Part shown: positions 29,292 through 40,500 of the stretch, piece after piece
Numbering within the stretch: position 1 is the stretch's first letter
Layout: every line of letters begins with the position of its first letter
Source of the DNA: Enterococcus sp. BWB1-3
GTDB taxonomy: Bacteria; Bacillota; Bacilli; Lactobacillales; Enterococcaceae
Assembly: GCF_016745275.1 (NCBI RefSeq)
Contig: NZ_JADOEP010000001.1
Coordinates: 228,747 to 292,746 of the forward strand
DNA length: 64,000 bases
Direction of reading: 5' to 3'
Position numbers and translations under genes: made by a program
Notes under the pieces: generated by a model
Told to the model about the DNA's origin: nothing
What the model saw: the letters and a program-made list of their open reading frames with translations, nothing else
Database searches by the model: none

Positions 29292-29933
29292 ATGTCAATT
29301 TTTAATAAGAATGCATTATCAAACTTTTTTGGATTATCCAGTGAAGATGAATACGATAATTACGACAGCTATGTGGAAAAAAGCGCTGTGAACGAACAAC
29401 CAAGACAGCCGAGACAGCAGCCACGGCAGCAACAGGCGGTTCCTCAGCAGCAGACTGCTCAGCGTCAGGATTATTACAGATCCAGCTCTGAACCTTTGAG
29501 CGGTAAACCATCCGCTCGTTATCGCTCGACTGAGGAAGCGTCAAATCCAAACAATGGTAATAGGCATCAGACAAGATCATATAATGAGAAAAAGGTTGTC
29601 TCCATGCGCAATTCCAGTAATTCAGCCAATTCTCAGGAGTTCAATCATTCGGGAAAACCTGTGAAAATATCAATCATTGAACCTAGAGTTTATTCAGAAG
29701 CAATGAATATTGCAAAACATATTATCGTGGATGAAGCTGTTTTAGTGAATTTTCATTTGGTTGAAGAAAGTCAGGCAAGAAGGATTGTTGATTTTCTTAC
29801 CGGAGCAGTCTATGCATTAGATGGCGATATACAGCGCGTTGGAGATGAAATCTTCTTGTGTACACCATCAAATATGGAAATAGACAGTGCAACAGCGCAG
29901 TCATTAGCTAAAAAACAAATGTTTGATTTTTAG
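29292..29933 (+). CDS. sepF: Cell division protein SepF
   Basis: 213 residues: an N-terminal amphipathic membrane-binding helix (MSIFNKNALSNFFGL), a long Gln/Arg/Pro/Ser-rich linker (about 35-110, with QPRQPRQQPRQQQ), and the C-terminal SepF dimer domain (KISIIEPRVYSEAMNIAKHI to the end). SepF bundles FtsZ and can replace FtsA as membrane anchor. I start at ATG 29292 after AAGGAGGGG; an open extension into ylmE is ignored. Confidence 0.95.
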   Translation: MSIFNKNALSNFFGLSSEDEYDNYDSYVEKSAVNEQPRQPRQQPRQQQAVPQQQTAQRQDYYRSSSEPLSGKPSARYRSTEEASNPNNGNRHQTRSYNEKKVVSMRNSSNSANSQEFNHSGKPVKISIIEPRVYSEAMNIAKHIIVDEAVLVNFHLVEESQARRIVDFLTGAVYALDGDIQRVGDEIFLCTPSNMEIDSATAQSLAKKQMFDF

Positions 29934-29948
29934 TCTTAGGAGGTAAAT

Positions 29949-30227
29949 ATGCTCTTATTTATTCAGATTATCTATTTAATTAATAAAGCCGTTCAAATTT
30001 ATTCATGGATACTAGTCATTTATGCATTGCTTTCATGGCTTCCAGGAGCTTATAATTCATTATTGGGTCGAATCGTCGCAAGACTATGTGAACCGTATTT
30101 GAATTTGTTTGACCGACTAAATCTGAATTTTGGCATGGTCAGTCTCAATGTGGTAGTCGGCATTCTTGCATTAAATCTGGTAAGCTGGGGTTTAAATTTT
30201 ATTGTGAGACTACTATTAGGATATTAA
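29949..30227 (+). CDS. ylmG: YggT-family membrane protein (YlmG)
   Basis: 92 residues, two hydrophobic helical blocks: YSWILVIYALLSWLPGAY near the N-terminus and FGMVSLNVVVGILALNLVSW near the C-terminus, with the family motif RLCEPYLNLF between. YggT/YlmG proteins are conserved beside sepF; a role in division or membrane organisation is inferred. AGGAGG precedes the start. Confidence 0.9.
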   Translation: MLLFIQIIYLINKAVQIYSWILVIYALLSWLPGAYNSLLGRIVARLCEPYLNLFDRLNLNFGMVSLNVVVGILALNLVSWGLNFIVRLLLGY

Positions 30228-30248
30228 TCGAAGAAGGGTGGTTTATCT

Positions 30249-31031
30249 ATGAATGAAAATGTGTATCAGCATTTCCGTAAAGATGAGCATCCTTTTATTG
30301 ATTCAGTCGGAGACTGGCTGGAAAGAGTAGAAGATCAATATGCACCTTATTTAACTGAGTTTTTAGATCCCAGACAGGCTTATATTGTAGAGACTATTAT
30401 TCGTCAAGACAGTGAGTTATCTTTTCGCTTTTATGGAGGATATGAACAAGCTGAAAGAAAGAGATGTTTGATTTTTCCAGATTACTATGAGCCAACCATT
30501 GAAGATTTTAAAATCGAATTGTTTGAAATCGTTTATCCAATAAAATTTGCTTCCCTGTCTCATGGGAAAATATTAGGTACTTTGGTAAGTACAGGTATTA
30601 AGCGTGAGTATTTTGGAGATATCATTTCCGATGGGGAGAAATGGCAGGTATTTATTTCTGAAGAAACGATGAATTTTATTACTGCTCAAGTAGAGAAAAT
30701 TGGAAAAGTAGCTGTGCGGCTGGAGCCAAGAAACTATACGAAAATCATTGTGCCAAAAGATGAATGGACAGCGGAAAGAACGACGGTTAGTTCCTTGCGA
30801 TTGGATAATTTGATTTCAACAGTATACAACATCTCTAGACAGCGATCCAAGCAGCTGATAGAATCTGGAAAGGTCAAAATCAACTGGGCTGAAAATACTC
30901 GACCCGATTTTCCTTTGGAGTTGTTGGATATTATTTCTGTAAGAGGCTTTGGCCGAATACAGATACAGGAGTTAGAAGGTAAGACAAAAAAAGATAAATA
31001 TCGTTTGTTATTGGGAGTACTGCGAAAATAA
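30249..31031 (+). CDS. ylmH: S4-domain RNA-binding protein YlmH
   Basis: 260 residues with a C-terminal S4 domain: SSLRLDNLISTVYNISRQRS, then IESGKVKINWAENTRP. The N-terminal two-thirds (for example DPRQAYIVETIIRQ and RKRCLIFPDYYEP-like sequence) match YlmH. YlmH has been tied to division in pneumococcus and to rescue of stalled nascent chains on split 50S subunits in B. subtilis; the latter is the better-supported biochemical role. It lies 20 bases before divIVA. Confidence 0.92.
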   Translation: MNENVYQHFRKDEHPFIDSVGDWLERVEDQYAPYLTEFLDPRQAYIVETIIRQDSELSFRFYGGYEQAERKRCLIFPDYYEPTIEDFKIELFEIVYPIKFASLSHGKILGTLVSTGIKREYFGDIISDGEKWQVFISEETMNFITAQVEKIGKVAVRLEPRNYTKIIVPKDEWTAERTTVSSLRLDNLISTVYNISRQRSKQLIESGKVKINWAENTRPDFPLELLDIISVRGFGRIQIQELEGKTKKDKYRLLLGVLRK

Positions 31032-31050
31032 ATGGATGAGGTGAAAAATT

Positions 31051-31782
31051 ATGGCATTAACCCCACTGGATATTCAAAATAAAGCTTTCTCAACAAAGAT
31101 GAGAGGGTATAATCAAGATGAAGTCGATGATTTTCTGGATCAGGTAACAAAGGATTATGAAGATTCCATACAGAAAGTCCGTGAACTGGAAAAATCTTTA
31201 AAACATGCTGAAGAAAAACTGCAGTACTTTAATGAATTGAAGGATGCTTTGAATCAGTCAATTATTGTTGCACAGGACACTGCTGACAAAGTGAAAAACA
31301 GTGCGACAAAAGAATCAGAAGTCATTGTTACATCTGCTGAAAATACAGCAAATGAAATGCTTTCCAATGCAGAAAGACGTTCTAATGCATTGGTTACGGC
31401 TGCCGAAGATAAAGCAACAGAGATTTTAACAGAAGCAACGAACCGTGCAAGACAGCTGGCTGTGGAAACAGATGATCTCAAGAAGAAAACAAGAGTATTC
31501 CACCAACGCCTGACTCTAATGCTGGAAACTCAGTTAGAACAAGTGAAAAGCGAAGAATGGAACGATTTGTTAAAACCATTCTCAAGCTATGTAAGCGACT
31601 CGCATACAGTGATTCAGGAGGTTCTTTCAAAAGAACTTGATGAGTTGGAGGCAGATCCTGAGAAAGCACCGGAATCAATTGTTTCTCTTGAAGATGCGAA
31701 GAAGCTGAATGATGAATTATCAGAATCAATGAATTTTTTAGATGATGACTCTTCAGAAGAAGATTCAGTAAAAGACGAATAG
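31051..31782 (+). CDS. divIVA: Septum/pole protein DivIVA
   Basis: 243 residues. The membrane-binding N-terminus LTPLDIQNKAFSTKMRGYNQ and EVDDFLDQV are followed by a long coiled coil rich in Ala/Glu/Thr (about 30-160) and an acidic tail ending DSSEEDSVKDE. DivIVA senses negative membrane curvature at the septum. It ends the dcw cluster; the ileS T-box starts immediately after the stop. Confidence 0.95.
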   Translation: MALTPLDIQNKAFSTKMRGYNQDEVDDFLDQVTKDYEDSIQKVRELEKSLKHAEEKLQYFNELKDALNQSIIVAQDTADKVKNSATKESEVIVTSAENTANEMLSNAERRSNALVTAAEDKATEILTEATNRARQLAVETDDLKKKTRVFHQRLTLMLETQLEQVKSEEWNDLLKPFSSYVSDSHTVIQEVLSKELDELEADPEKAPESIVSLEDAKKLNDELSESMNFLDDDSSEEDSVKDE

Positions 31783-31787
31783 AACAG

Positions 31788-32004
31788 AAAGATTAACAGT
31801 ATTCTTTTAAGCGAGTCAATGATGGTGTGAGATTGACAGACCCTGCTGTTAAAAAGATCCTCTATTCATAATCAGATTTGAACGGGTAGTAGAATCTGGC
31901 GGGTGATTTCGTTAGCGATCATCAGAGGGAATCATTTGTTTTCAATGATTCTAAATTTGGGTGGTATCACGAGCACTTTCGTCCCTTGGGATGAAGGTGC
32001 TTTT
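31788..32004 (+). ncRNA. T-box leader of ileS (isoleucine)
   Basis: The T-box sequence itself is AAATTTGGGTGGTATCACG (31953-31971), and is directly followed by a terminator hairpin (about 31971-32004; GAGCACTTTCGTCCC with GGGATGAAGGTGC and T4). A stem III-like hairpin, CAGATT..GAATCT, lies near 31877-31902. AACAG and CTGTT bracket a rather short Stem I; ATC at 31857-31859 on its 3' side is a plausible isoleucine specifier, though followed by C rather than the usual purine. Uncharged tRNA-Ile would stabilise the antiterminator and allow ileS transcription. Confidence 0.85.
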
Positions 32005-32120
32005 CTGCTTTATTTTATTAGGTAAAGCATGATCTGATAAATTTTTATGTTTCTCAGAGCGAAGTAAAATTTTTAATAAACAATGAATACGCAGCAGAGA
32101 CTGAAAGCGAGGATGTTAGA

Positions 32121-34910
32121 ATGAAAATGAAAGATACCTTACAACTTGGGAAAACAGCTTTTCCAATGCGTGGGAACCTGCCAAACAGAGAAGTAGAATG
32201 GCAAAAAGACTGGGAAGAAAAAGAGATTTATGAAAAAAGACAAAAACTAAACGAAGGAAAACCGACCTTTATTCTGCATGACGGACCTCCTTATGCGAAT
32301 GGAAATATTCACTTGGGTCACGCTCTAAACAAAATCAGCAAGGATATCATTGTACGTTTTAAATCAATGTCAGGATATCGTTCGCCATACGTACCCGGCT
32401 GGGACACACATGGTCTGCCAATTGAACAGGTTTTAACAAATAAAGGTGTAAAGCGGAAAGATATGACACTTGCAGAATATCGTAAAAAATGTGAAGAGTA
32501 TGCACGTTCACAGGTAGATACGCAGAAAAATGACTTTAAACGATTGGGAATTGGCGGTGACTGGGAGCATCCATACATTACTTTGGACCCTTCTTATGAA
32601 GCGGCAGAAATCCGTGTATTTGGAAAAATGGCTGAAAAGGGCTATATTTACAAAGGTTTGAAGCCGATCTACTGGTCACCCTCAAGTGAATCTTCATTGG
32701 CAGAAGCAGAAATTGAATATAAAGATGTTAAATCGCCTTCAATCTTTGTAGCGTTTAAAATTGTGGATGGCAAAGGGATTTTGGATACAGATACTTCTTT
32801 AGTAATCTGGACAACGACTCCGTGGACGCTTCCGGCAAATTTGGGGATTTCTGTAAATCCTGATTATCAGTATGTTGTTGTGAAAGCTTACGGCAAAAAA
32901 TATGTAGTGGCTAAAGACCTTTTGGATCAGGTAAAAGAAGCGATTGACTGGGAGGATGTTGAAATCCTTGAGACGATCTCCGGAAAAGCTATGGAGTATA
33001 TGACTGCTCAACATCCGTTTTATGATCGGACTTCATTGGTTATGCTTGGTGATCATGTGACATTGGAAGCTGGTACCGGGCTGGTTCATACAGCTCCCGG
33101 CCATGGGGAAGATGACTATATTGTCGGAAAAAAATATAATTTGGACGTATTATCGCCAGTGGATAGTCGAGGTATCTTTACTGAAGAAGCACCAGGCTTT
33201 GAAGGAGTCTTCTATGATAAAGCGAACCCGATGATTACTGCATTACTGGATGAGAAAGATGCACTGTTGAAACTGGATTTCTTTACTCACAGCTATCCGC
33301 ATGACTGGCGGACAAAGAAACCAGTAATTTACCGGGCGACATCTCAATGGTTTGCATCCATTGATAAATTCCGTCAGAATATTCTTGATGAAGTTGAAAG
33401 AGTAGACTGGATTATACCTTGGGGTAAAACGCGTCTTTACAATATGATTCGTGACCGCGGCGATTGGGTTATCTCCCGTCAGCGTGCCTGGGGTGTTCCG
33501 CTGCCGATTTTCTATGCAGAAAATGGTGAAGCGATTATCACGCCGGAAACAATTGAACATGTAGCTGATTTATTTGCGGAATATGGATCAAATATCTGGT
33601 ATGAAAGAGAAGCAAAGGCGCTTCTCCCGGAAGGCTATACTCATGCAGGTTCGCCAAATGGCACGTTCACAAAAGAAACAGATATCATGGATGTTTGGTT
33701 TGACTCTGGTTCTTCACATGAAGCAGTTCTGCGTCAGCGTCCTGAGCTGAGCTTCCCTGCAGATATGTATCTTGAAGGATCAGACCAATACCGCGGCTGG
33801 TTTAATTCAAGTATTACAACAAGTGTGGCAATTAATGGTGTTGCCCCGTATAAAGCTGTTCTTTCACAAGGGTTCACTTTGGATGGAGAAGGGCGCAAAA
33901 TGAGTAAATCCCTAGGGAACACGATTCTTCCAGATAAAGTGATCAAACAAATGGGGGCAGATATTCTGCGGCTGTGGGTGAGTAGTGTTGATTCTGAGTC
34001 GGATGTCCGTGTGTCCATGGATATTTTAAATCAGGTATCTGAAGTCTATCGTAAGATTCGCAACACGATGCGCTTCCTGCTTGCCAATACAAGTGATTTT
34101 GAGCCTTCAGAACACTCAGTATCTTTTGAAGAGCTGCGTTCAGTTGATAAATATATGATGGTTCGTTTGAATCAGGTTATTAAAGAAATCCGTAAAAAAG
34201 GCTATGAAAAATACAATTTCATGCAAATCTATCGTACAGTGGTGAATTTCCTGACAGTGGATCTTTCCTCTTTCTACCTGGATTTTGCCAAAGATGTTGT
34301 CTATATTGAAGCAGAAAATGACTATCAGCGTCGTTGCATGCAGACTGTATTTTATCAAACAGCTGTTTCTTTAACAAAATTATTAACACCAATTATTCCT
34401 CATACTTCTGAAGAAATCTGGAGCTTCTTAAAAGAAGAAGAAAGCTATGTTCAGCTTTCTGAATTTCCAGGCTATGAACAATTTGCCAATCAGGATGAGC
34501 TGATGGACACCTGGGCTGCATTTATGGAGTTTAGAGATAACGTCCTAAAAGCGCTGGAAGAAGCACGTAATGCCAAAATGATTGGAAAATCTCTGGAAGC
34601 AAAAGTTACTGTTTATCCGAGTGAAGTAGTTCGTCAGCTGCTGACAGCTGTTGATGCGGATATTGCACAGCTGCTGATTGTGTCCGACTTTGAAATTGCC
34701 GGAGAAGGTGTTGAAGTGCCAGAAAATGCACATAGCTTTGCAGATATGGCTGTTTTAGTTGAAGCAGCAGCAGGTGAAACCTGTGAACGCTGCCGTTCTG
34801 TAAAAACAGATATAGGGACAGATGAAAAAATGCCCCATTTGTGCGGTCGCTGTGCGGCAATCGTTGAAGAGCATTATCCAGAAGCAGTAGCAGAAGGATT
34901 TGAAGATTAA
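32121..34910 (+). CDS. ileS: Isoleucyl-tRNA synthetase
   Basis: 929 residues, class I: HIGH-type motif [16 protein letters not shown] near residues 56-71, the editing CP1 domain with [14 protein letters not shown] and [24 protein letters not shown], the KMSKS loop in [10 protein letters not shown], and a C-terminal zinc knuckle CERCRS..CGRCA. This is the bacterial length and arrangement (zinc-knuckle type). Controlled by the T-box immediately upstream. ATG 32121 is used; an ATG two codons later is equally possible. Confidence 0.97.
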   Translation: MKMKDTLQLGKTAFPMRGNLPNREVEWQKDWEEKEIYEKRQKLNEGKPTFILHDGPPYANGNIHLGHALNKISKDIIVRFKSMSGYRSPYVPGWDTHGLPIEQVLTNKGVKRKDMTLAEYRKKCEEYARSQVDTQKNDFKRLGIGGDWEHPYITLDPSYEAAEIRVFGKMAEKGYIYKGLKPIYWSPSSESSLAEAEIEYKDVKSPSIFVAFKIVDGKGILDTDTSLVIWTTTPWTLPANLGISVNPDYQYVVVKAYGKKYVVAKDLLDQVKEAIDWEDVEILETISGKAMEYMTAQHPFYDRTSLVMLGDHVTLEAGTGLVHTAPGHGEDDYIVGKKYNLDVLSPVDSRGIFTEEAPGFEGVFYDKANPMITALLDEKDALLKLDFFTHSYPHDWRTKKPVIYRATSQWFASIDKFRQNILDEVERVDWIIPWGKTRLYNMIRDRGDWVISRQRAWGVPLPIFYAENGEAIITPETIEHVADLFAEYGSNIWYEREAKALLPEGYTHAGSPNGTFTKETDIMDVWFDSGSSHEAVLRQRPELSFPADMYLEGSDQYRGWFNSSITTSVAINGVAPYKAVLSQGFTLDGEGRKMSKSLGNTILPDKVIKQMGADILRLWVSSVDSESDVRVSMDILNQVSEVYRKIRNTMRFLLANTSDFEPSEHSVSFEELRSVDKYMMVRLNQVIKEIRKKGYEKYNFMQIYRTVVNFLTVDLSSFYLDFAKDVVYIEAENDYQRRCMQTVFYQTAVSLTKLLTPIIPHTSEEIWSFLKEEESYVQLSEFPGYEQFANQDELMDTWAAFMEFRDNVLKALEEARNAKMIGKSLEAKVTVYPSEVVRQLLTAVDADIAQLLIVSDFEIAGEGVEVPENAHSFADMAVLVEAAAGETCERCRSVKTDIGTDEKMPHLCGRCAAIVEEHYPEAVAEGFED

Positions 34911-34930
34911 TAAATTTACTATTTTAAAAA

Positions 34931-34964
34931 CCTCTCGAGAATTTTTTCCCGAGAGGCTTTTCTT
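34931..34964. terminator. Bidirectional terminator between ileS and zwf
   Basis: CCTCTCG (34931-34937) pairs with CGAGAGG (34950-34956), flanked by A-rich sequence on the left and T-rich on the right. Confidence 0.75.
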
Positions 34965-35007
34965 AATAGCAGTGATAGATGCGTTTATTGCTAGTGATAA
35001 ACGTTGA

Positions 35008-36531
35008 TTATTCTTCCAGCTGTCCACGTTCACGATACCAGATATCCGGCTGCCAGATCCAATGGAAACCATCTTCTTCCAATAATTTAAAGGCTGCTTC
35101 AGGTCCCATGGTTCCAGCTGTATAATTAGGGAAATCAACAGTTGTTTTGTCCCATGCATGACGGATAATGTCAATAATGTGCCAAGACTGAGCAACTTCA
35201 TCCCAGTGAGAGAAGTTTGTTCCATCTCCATTTAAACAATCCAGCATTAACTTTTCATAAGCTTCAGGACTGTTTGCTGTTGTTTTGGCTGTATTCCGAT
35301 AATCCAGTTTCACAGGTGCTGTTGTGAAACCCTGTCCGATTTCCTTACCGTTCAATGTCATGGAGAAGCCTTCAGTCGGCTGAATATAAATAGTCAGGAT
35401 ATTAGGCGGCAGGTTTGTTTTTTCTATACACTCTTCCACATCATCCTTAAATACATTTACAGGAACCTGTTTAAAGACGATATTGATTCTTGTTCCTTTT
35501 TCAGTCAGTCGTTTTCCAGTACGAATGTAGAATGGAACGCCAGACCAGCGGAAGTTGTCAATATAGAACTTTCCTGCAGCAAATGTCTCTGTTTGAGAAT
35601 CTTTTTCAACATTTGCTTCCTCACGATATCCGATAAATGCTTCATTATTCAGAGAACCGGAGCTGTATTGCCCACGTACAAAATTCTTTAGGGCTTCTTC
35701 TTCTGTATAAAGGCGAATAGCCTTTAGTGCTTTAATTTTTTCCACACGTATTTCTTCTTCAGAAAATGTTACTGGAGGTTCCATGGCAAGTAAAGAAAGA
35801 ACCTGCAGAATATGGTTTTGAACCATATCTTTCAAGGCACCGCTGCTTTCGTAATATCCACCGCGATCTTCCACACCTAAACTTTCAGCAAAGGTAATCT
35901 GGATATTGTCAATGTAACGATTATTCCATTGAGATTCAAAGATATTATTGGCAAAGCGGATAGCAGAAATATTTTGAATCATTTCTTTCCCTAAATAGTG
36001 ATCAATTCTGAAAATATCTTCTTCAGGAAAGACCGCTCGAATGGATTTGTTTAATTGAAGAGCTGTCTTATAATCCGTTCCGAAAGGTTTTTCAATAATT
36101 AAGCGATCAAACCCATTTTCTGTTAAGATCTTTTGAGACTTCAAATGTTTGACAATGGTATCGAAGAATTGAGGAGCCATTGCCAAATAAAAAATTCGAT
36201 TTCCCTGCAGCTGATACTTTTCATCCAATTTATCTGCTAGGTTTTTGAGCGTATCGTAATGCTCTGTATCATTTACATTATGAGACTGATAATAAAAATG
36301 ATCTGAAAAAGAATCGGCTTCTTCCTGCGAAGGATTTAGATCCTGTATTGTTTCCCGGACGATTTCCCGATAATGTTCGTCCGACCACTCTCTGCGGGCA
36401 GTTCCGATTACGGCAAAATGTTCACCGAGATTTCCTTTTCGGTAGAGTCTGAAAAGAGAAGGATAGAGCTTTCTTTTAGCTAAATCTCCTGTCCCTCCAA
36501 ATATGGTAAAAAGTGCAACTTTCTCGTTCAT
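35008..36531 (-). CDS. zwf: Glucose-6-phosphate dehydrogenase
   Basis: 507 residues. The NADP fingerprint is FGGTGDLAKRKLYPSLF and the substrate/catalytic block is FRIDHYLGKEMIQN; EKPFGTD and FYIRTGKRL are further family signatures. It makes 6-phosphogluconolactone and NADPH at the head of the oxidative pentose phosphate pathway. AGGAGG precedes the ATG on the minus strand. An 8-bp inverted repeat (CCTGAGAT / ATCTCAGG, 36552-36575) lies in its leader. Convergent with ileS. Confidence 0.97.
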   Translation of the reverse strand: MNEKVALFTIFGGTGDLAKRKLYPSLFRLYRKGNLGEHFAVIGTARREWSDEHYREIVRETIQDLNPSQEEADSFSDHFYYQSHNVNDTEHYDTLKNLADKLDEKYQLQGNRIFYLAMAPQFFDTIVKHLKSQKILTENGFDRLIIEKPFGTDYKTALQLNKSIRAVFPEEDIFRIDHYLGKEMIQNISAIRFANNIFESQWNNRYIDNIQITFAESLGVEDRGGYYESSGALKDMVQNHILQVLSLLAMEPPVTFSEEEIRVEKIKALKAIRLYTEEEALKNFVRGQYSSGSLNNEAFIGYREEANVEKDSQTETFAAGKFYIDNFRWSGVPFYIRTGKRLTEKGTRINIVFKQVPVNVFKDDVEECIEKTNLPPNILTIYIQPTEGFSMTLNGKEIGQGFTTAPVKLDYRNTAKTTANSPEAYEKLMLDCLNGDGTNFSHWDEVAQSWHIIDIIRHAWDKTTVDFPNYTAGTMGPEAAFKLLEEDGFHWIWQPDIWYRERGQLEE

Positions 36532-36680
36532 TCTATTCCTCCTGCAGTCTGCCTGAGATCAATATAAATCTCAGGGATAATTTTTCTATTGCTGTTAAAA
36601 TCTTTAAAGAACTTTTTTAGAATAACGGCTGGTCAGTATTGGTTTTGATTTCCTGTGTAACAGCCTTGAAAAAGTATATT

Positions 36681-37328
36681 TTATAATGGATCAACAAAAA
36701 TTGTGCTTGCTGCCTTATAACTGACGACCAGTGTCTTGTCAGCATTTTTAATAGTGATCGGACCTTCATAGGCTGCGATCTCTTCAATCATGAACGTTTC
36801 ATGAATATTCAAATTGATTGAGACTAGATAATCCAGCAGCTCTTTTTCATCCAATACTCTGGCAATACGGATTTTTGTACCTGCAGGATAATCCGCCAGT
36901 GTTTGATGTTTCTCTTCATGAACTGGCTGATTTGCTTCAGGAATGACTCCCCCATGAGGGCAAAATTGGGGGTTACCCAGATAGTGAGACAGACGATCTG
37001 CCAGTGTTTCCGAGGTAACATGTTCAAGGACCTCCGCATCATTGTGGACTTCATTCCAGGAATAATTTAAATGCTCCACCAAAAATACTTCCCATAGTCG
37101 ATGCTTGCGAATTAATGTACTTGCTTTTGTTAACCCCAGTTCTGTCAGCTGCACCCCCTGATAAGGAGAATGCTGGACCAGTCCTTCCTTCACAAGCTTG
37201 GAAATCATTTCACTGACAGAAGCCGCAGAAACATTTAGACCAGATACAATGTGTTTATTATTAATTTTATTTTCATCTCCACCCAGTTCAAAAATGAGTT
37301 TGAGATAATCTTCTCGATTTGGCGTCAT
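36681..37328 (-). CDS. DtxR/MntR-family metalloregulator (EfaR-like)
   Basis: 215 residues starting MTPNREDYLKLIFELG; this ATG (37326-37328) sits nine bases after AAAGG, whereas the ATG three codons upstream abuts the ribosome site. Domains: winged helix (about 1-65, SAASVSEMISKLVKEGL), dimerisation/metal domain with HNDAEVLEHVTSETLADRL and CPHGGVIP, and a C-terminal SH3-like FeoA domain. The enterococcal homologue EfaR is a Mn-dependent repressor of Mn uptake. Metal specificity here is inferred. No transporter is adjacent; zwf follows. Confidence 0.9.
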   Translation of the reverse strand: MTPNREDYLKLIFELGGDENKINNKHIVSGLNVSAASVSEMISKLVKEGLVQHSPYQGVQLTELGLTKASTLIRKHRLWEVFLVEHLNYSWNEVHNDAEVLEHVTSETLADRLSHYLGNPQFCPHGGVIPEANQPVHEEKHQTLADYPAGTKIRIARVLDEKELLDYLVSINLNIHETFMIEEIAAYEGPITIKNADKTLVVSYKAASTIFVDPL

Positions 37329-37576
37329 ATTATTCATCCTTTCTCAGGAGCCATCAAAAATAGTTTATCAGAAAAATTTCTATTTGACCATTCAATAAGA
37401 TAGTAAACGAAAAACTTTTATTCAAATTCTTTTCTTTTCATAAATTCACCGTCTAATCAGATTACATTCGTTATTTTTCAGATGTTTTCAAATTTTTCTT
37501 GTATTCTTTTTCATAAACATGTAAACTGTTAAAAAAAATTGAGAATTTTCAAACTATTTAAAGGGACTGATTATGA
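37329..37576. promoter_or_regulatory. Divergent intergenic region with possible gltB regulatory sites
   Basis: A 248-base A/T-rich region between efaR-like and gltB. AATTTTCAAACTATT (37544-37558) matches the CodY box consensus with three mismatches, 19 bases before the gltB ATG; TTGTAT (37499-37504) with a poor -10 lies upstream. CodY repression of glutamate synthase would fit but the match is weak. Confidence 0.3.
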
Positions 37577-40500
37577 ATGGGAAAAGAAACCAAAGCTGCA
37601 AAACCAATGATGTATGATTCTTCTTTTGAAAAAGATGCCTGTGGAATGGGCTTTATTGCTCAAATTGACGGCATTGCTTCTCATCAGCTGATTAATCATG
37701 CCCTGACCATGCTGGAAAGAATGAACCATCGCGGAGGTACTGGTGCAGAACCTGATACTGGAGATGGGGCAGGTATTCTGATGGCTATGCCGGATACTTT
37801 TTTTCAGAAGAAGGCAGCCGCTGAACAAATAATGCTGCCGGATAAAAATGACTATGGTGTGGCTATGCTTTTTTTACCTCAGGAAGAAACAGAAAAGAAA
37901 GCGTTGCTTCATTCGGTAGTGACCGAAGTGAAAAATGCCGGATATCGTGTTATTTGGGAAAGAGAAGTTCCTTTTTCCTTTGAGTACTGCGGACCAGGTG
38001 CTCAAAAAGTAATGCCGGGTTTTGTTCAGCTTTTTGTTGAAAAACCGGTTGACGTGGAAAGCGGCAGAGAATTTGAAGACCAGCTGTTCCAGCTTCGTCG
38101 AAAGATCGAAAAGAATTATTCACCCACCGAACTGTCAATTTGCAGTTTATCCTCAAAAACAATTGTCTATAAAGGAATGCTTCATGCATATCAAGTGCGT
38201 TTGTTTTATCCTGACTTACAGGACAAAACACTGGAAAGCAGTATCGCACTGATTCACTCACGTTTTTCAACCAATACATTTCCCAGCTGGGATCGGGCAC
38301 AGCCCTTCAGGTTTTTAGCACATAATGGCGAGATCAATACCCTGAGAGGGGCCGAAAATTGGATGCACAGCCATCATATTGAAGTATACAATGAAGAGAA
38401 TTCAGACTCAGCCAAGCTGGAGAACTGTATGGAGCTTCTTTATCGAAATGGTCGGGATATTCCACAGGCACTGATGATGATGGTTCCAGAAGCGTGGTCT
38501 GAGGAAGCCGATTTAAAAGATGATATTGCTGCATTTTATGAGTACAATTCAAGCTTTATGGCTCCGTGGGACGGACCGGCAGCGCTATGTTTTACTGATG
38601 GGGAAATCGTCGGAGCTGCTTTGGATCGTAATGGTCTGCGGCCTTCCAGGTATTCCATTACAAAAGATAATTATATTATTGCTGCATCAGAGTCAGGGGT
38701 TGTAGAGCTAGAACCTTCAAGAGTGATTGAAAAAGGCGTTTTGGGACCTGCCAACATGATTTTGGTGGATACTGTAAAAGGAAAATTTTACCGCAATGAG
38801 GAGCTAAAGGAATATTATGCAAGTCAGCATCCCTACAGAAAATGGCTGAACGAGCAGCAGCTGACAATTGAACAGCTGCCTCAAGTTCAGGAAGAAGCCC
38901 AATCGGTATTAAGCCAAGAGGAATTGAATCATTTATGGAAGCTTAACGGCTATACAGATGAAATTATTCGAATGAACCTTCTGCCAATGGCTGAAAAAGG
39001 GGAAGAGCCGGTTATTTCAATGGGCTATGATTCTCCGCTGGCAGTACTAAGTGATAAGCCGCAGTCTCTATTTACTTATTTTAAGCAGCAGTTTGCCCAG
39101 GTGACCAATCCGCCAATTGATGCCATTCGGGAAAAACTAGTGATTGGAACCGAGATGTTTTTGGGACGGGACAGGAATCTGCTGACAGATCAGGCAGAAA
39201 ACTGTAATAAACTAAAAATCAACAGTCCTGTTTTATCAACAGAGGATTTTGAAAAAATCCGTCGGCTGGATAGTCATGGACAAAAGAGCAGGGTCCAGAC
39301 CATTCAGTATTCATTGAAACCGGAAGTTCCTGATCGTCTGTTCAGAGCATTGGAAACAATGTTTAAGCAGGTGGAAGAAAAAATTGATGAAGGAGCAACG
39401 ATTATCATTCTCTCTGACAGCGATAGGAAAGAAGGGCAGATGGCCATCCCGATTCTGCTCGCTGTATCAGGTCTGCATAATTATCTGGTGCGGCAGGGCA
39501 AACGGGGACTGGCTTCGATCATTGCTGATTCAGCAGAAGTTTGTGAGGTTCACCACTATGCAACTTTGATTGGATATGGCGCAAGTGCTGTTCATCCATA
39601 CGGTGCATACGAAACGTTAAAAGACTATCATTTGTCTGAAAAAAGTGAAACGTATCGTACGGCTGCCGAAAAAGGGATTGTCAAAATTATGTCGAGAATG
39701 GGTATTTCCACTATTGCCGGCTATCACGGTGCACAATTATTTGAAGCAGTCGGACTCTCAGAAAAAGTTGTCAACCAGTTTTTCACGGGAACAGCCAGCC
39801 GAATCGGCGGATTGACTTTGGAACAGGTGGAAAATGAATATTTGTGTCGCTATACAGCTGCATACGGGGAAAAGGAAAATGATTTTCTGCCTTCCGGCGG
39901 GAGTTTTCAATATAAGGCAGACGGCGAACATCACTTGTTCAATCCTCTGACAATCTATAATTTTCAGCAGGCAGTACGAACTGGTGATTATGACCAATAT
40001 AAAAAATATGCACTGCAGCTGAATCAGGAGGAAACTGAGACACCAACTACCTTGCGGGCTATGTGGGAATTCCACAGCGATCGGCCGTCTGTCAAGCTTT
40101 CTGAGGTCGAACCTGCAGAAACGATTGTCAAACGATTTAAAGTCGGTGCAATGAGTTATGGATCATTAAGTCAGGAAGCACACGAATGTATAGCTGAAGC
40201 GATGAATCAAATCAATGCCAAGTCAAACAGCGGTGAAGGCGGCGAAAACCGCAGCCGTTTTAAAAAGAAGAAAAACGGGGTTAACTTGAACAGCAAAATC
40301 AAACAGGTTGCATCCGGGCGATTCGGTGTCAATGCAGAATATCTGATGAGTGCAGAAGAGCTGCAGATTAAGATTGCACAAGGCGCAAAACCAGGAGAGG
40401 GCGGACAGCTGCCGGGGAATAAAGTTTTTCCGTGGATCGCAGAAATCCGCGGTTCAACTCCTGGTGTTCGTCTGATATCTCCGCCGCCTCATCATGATAT

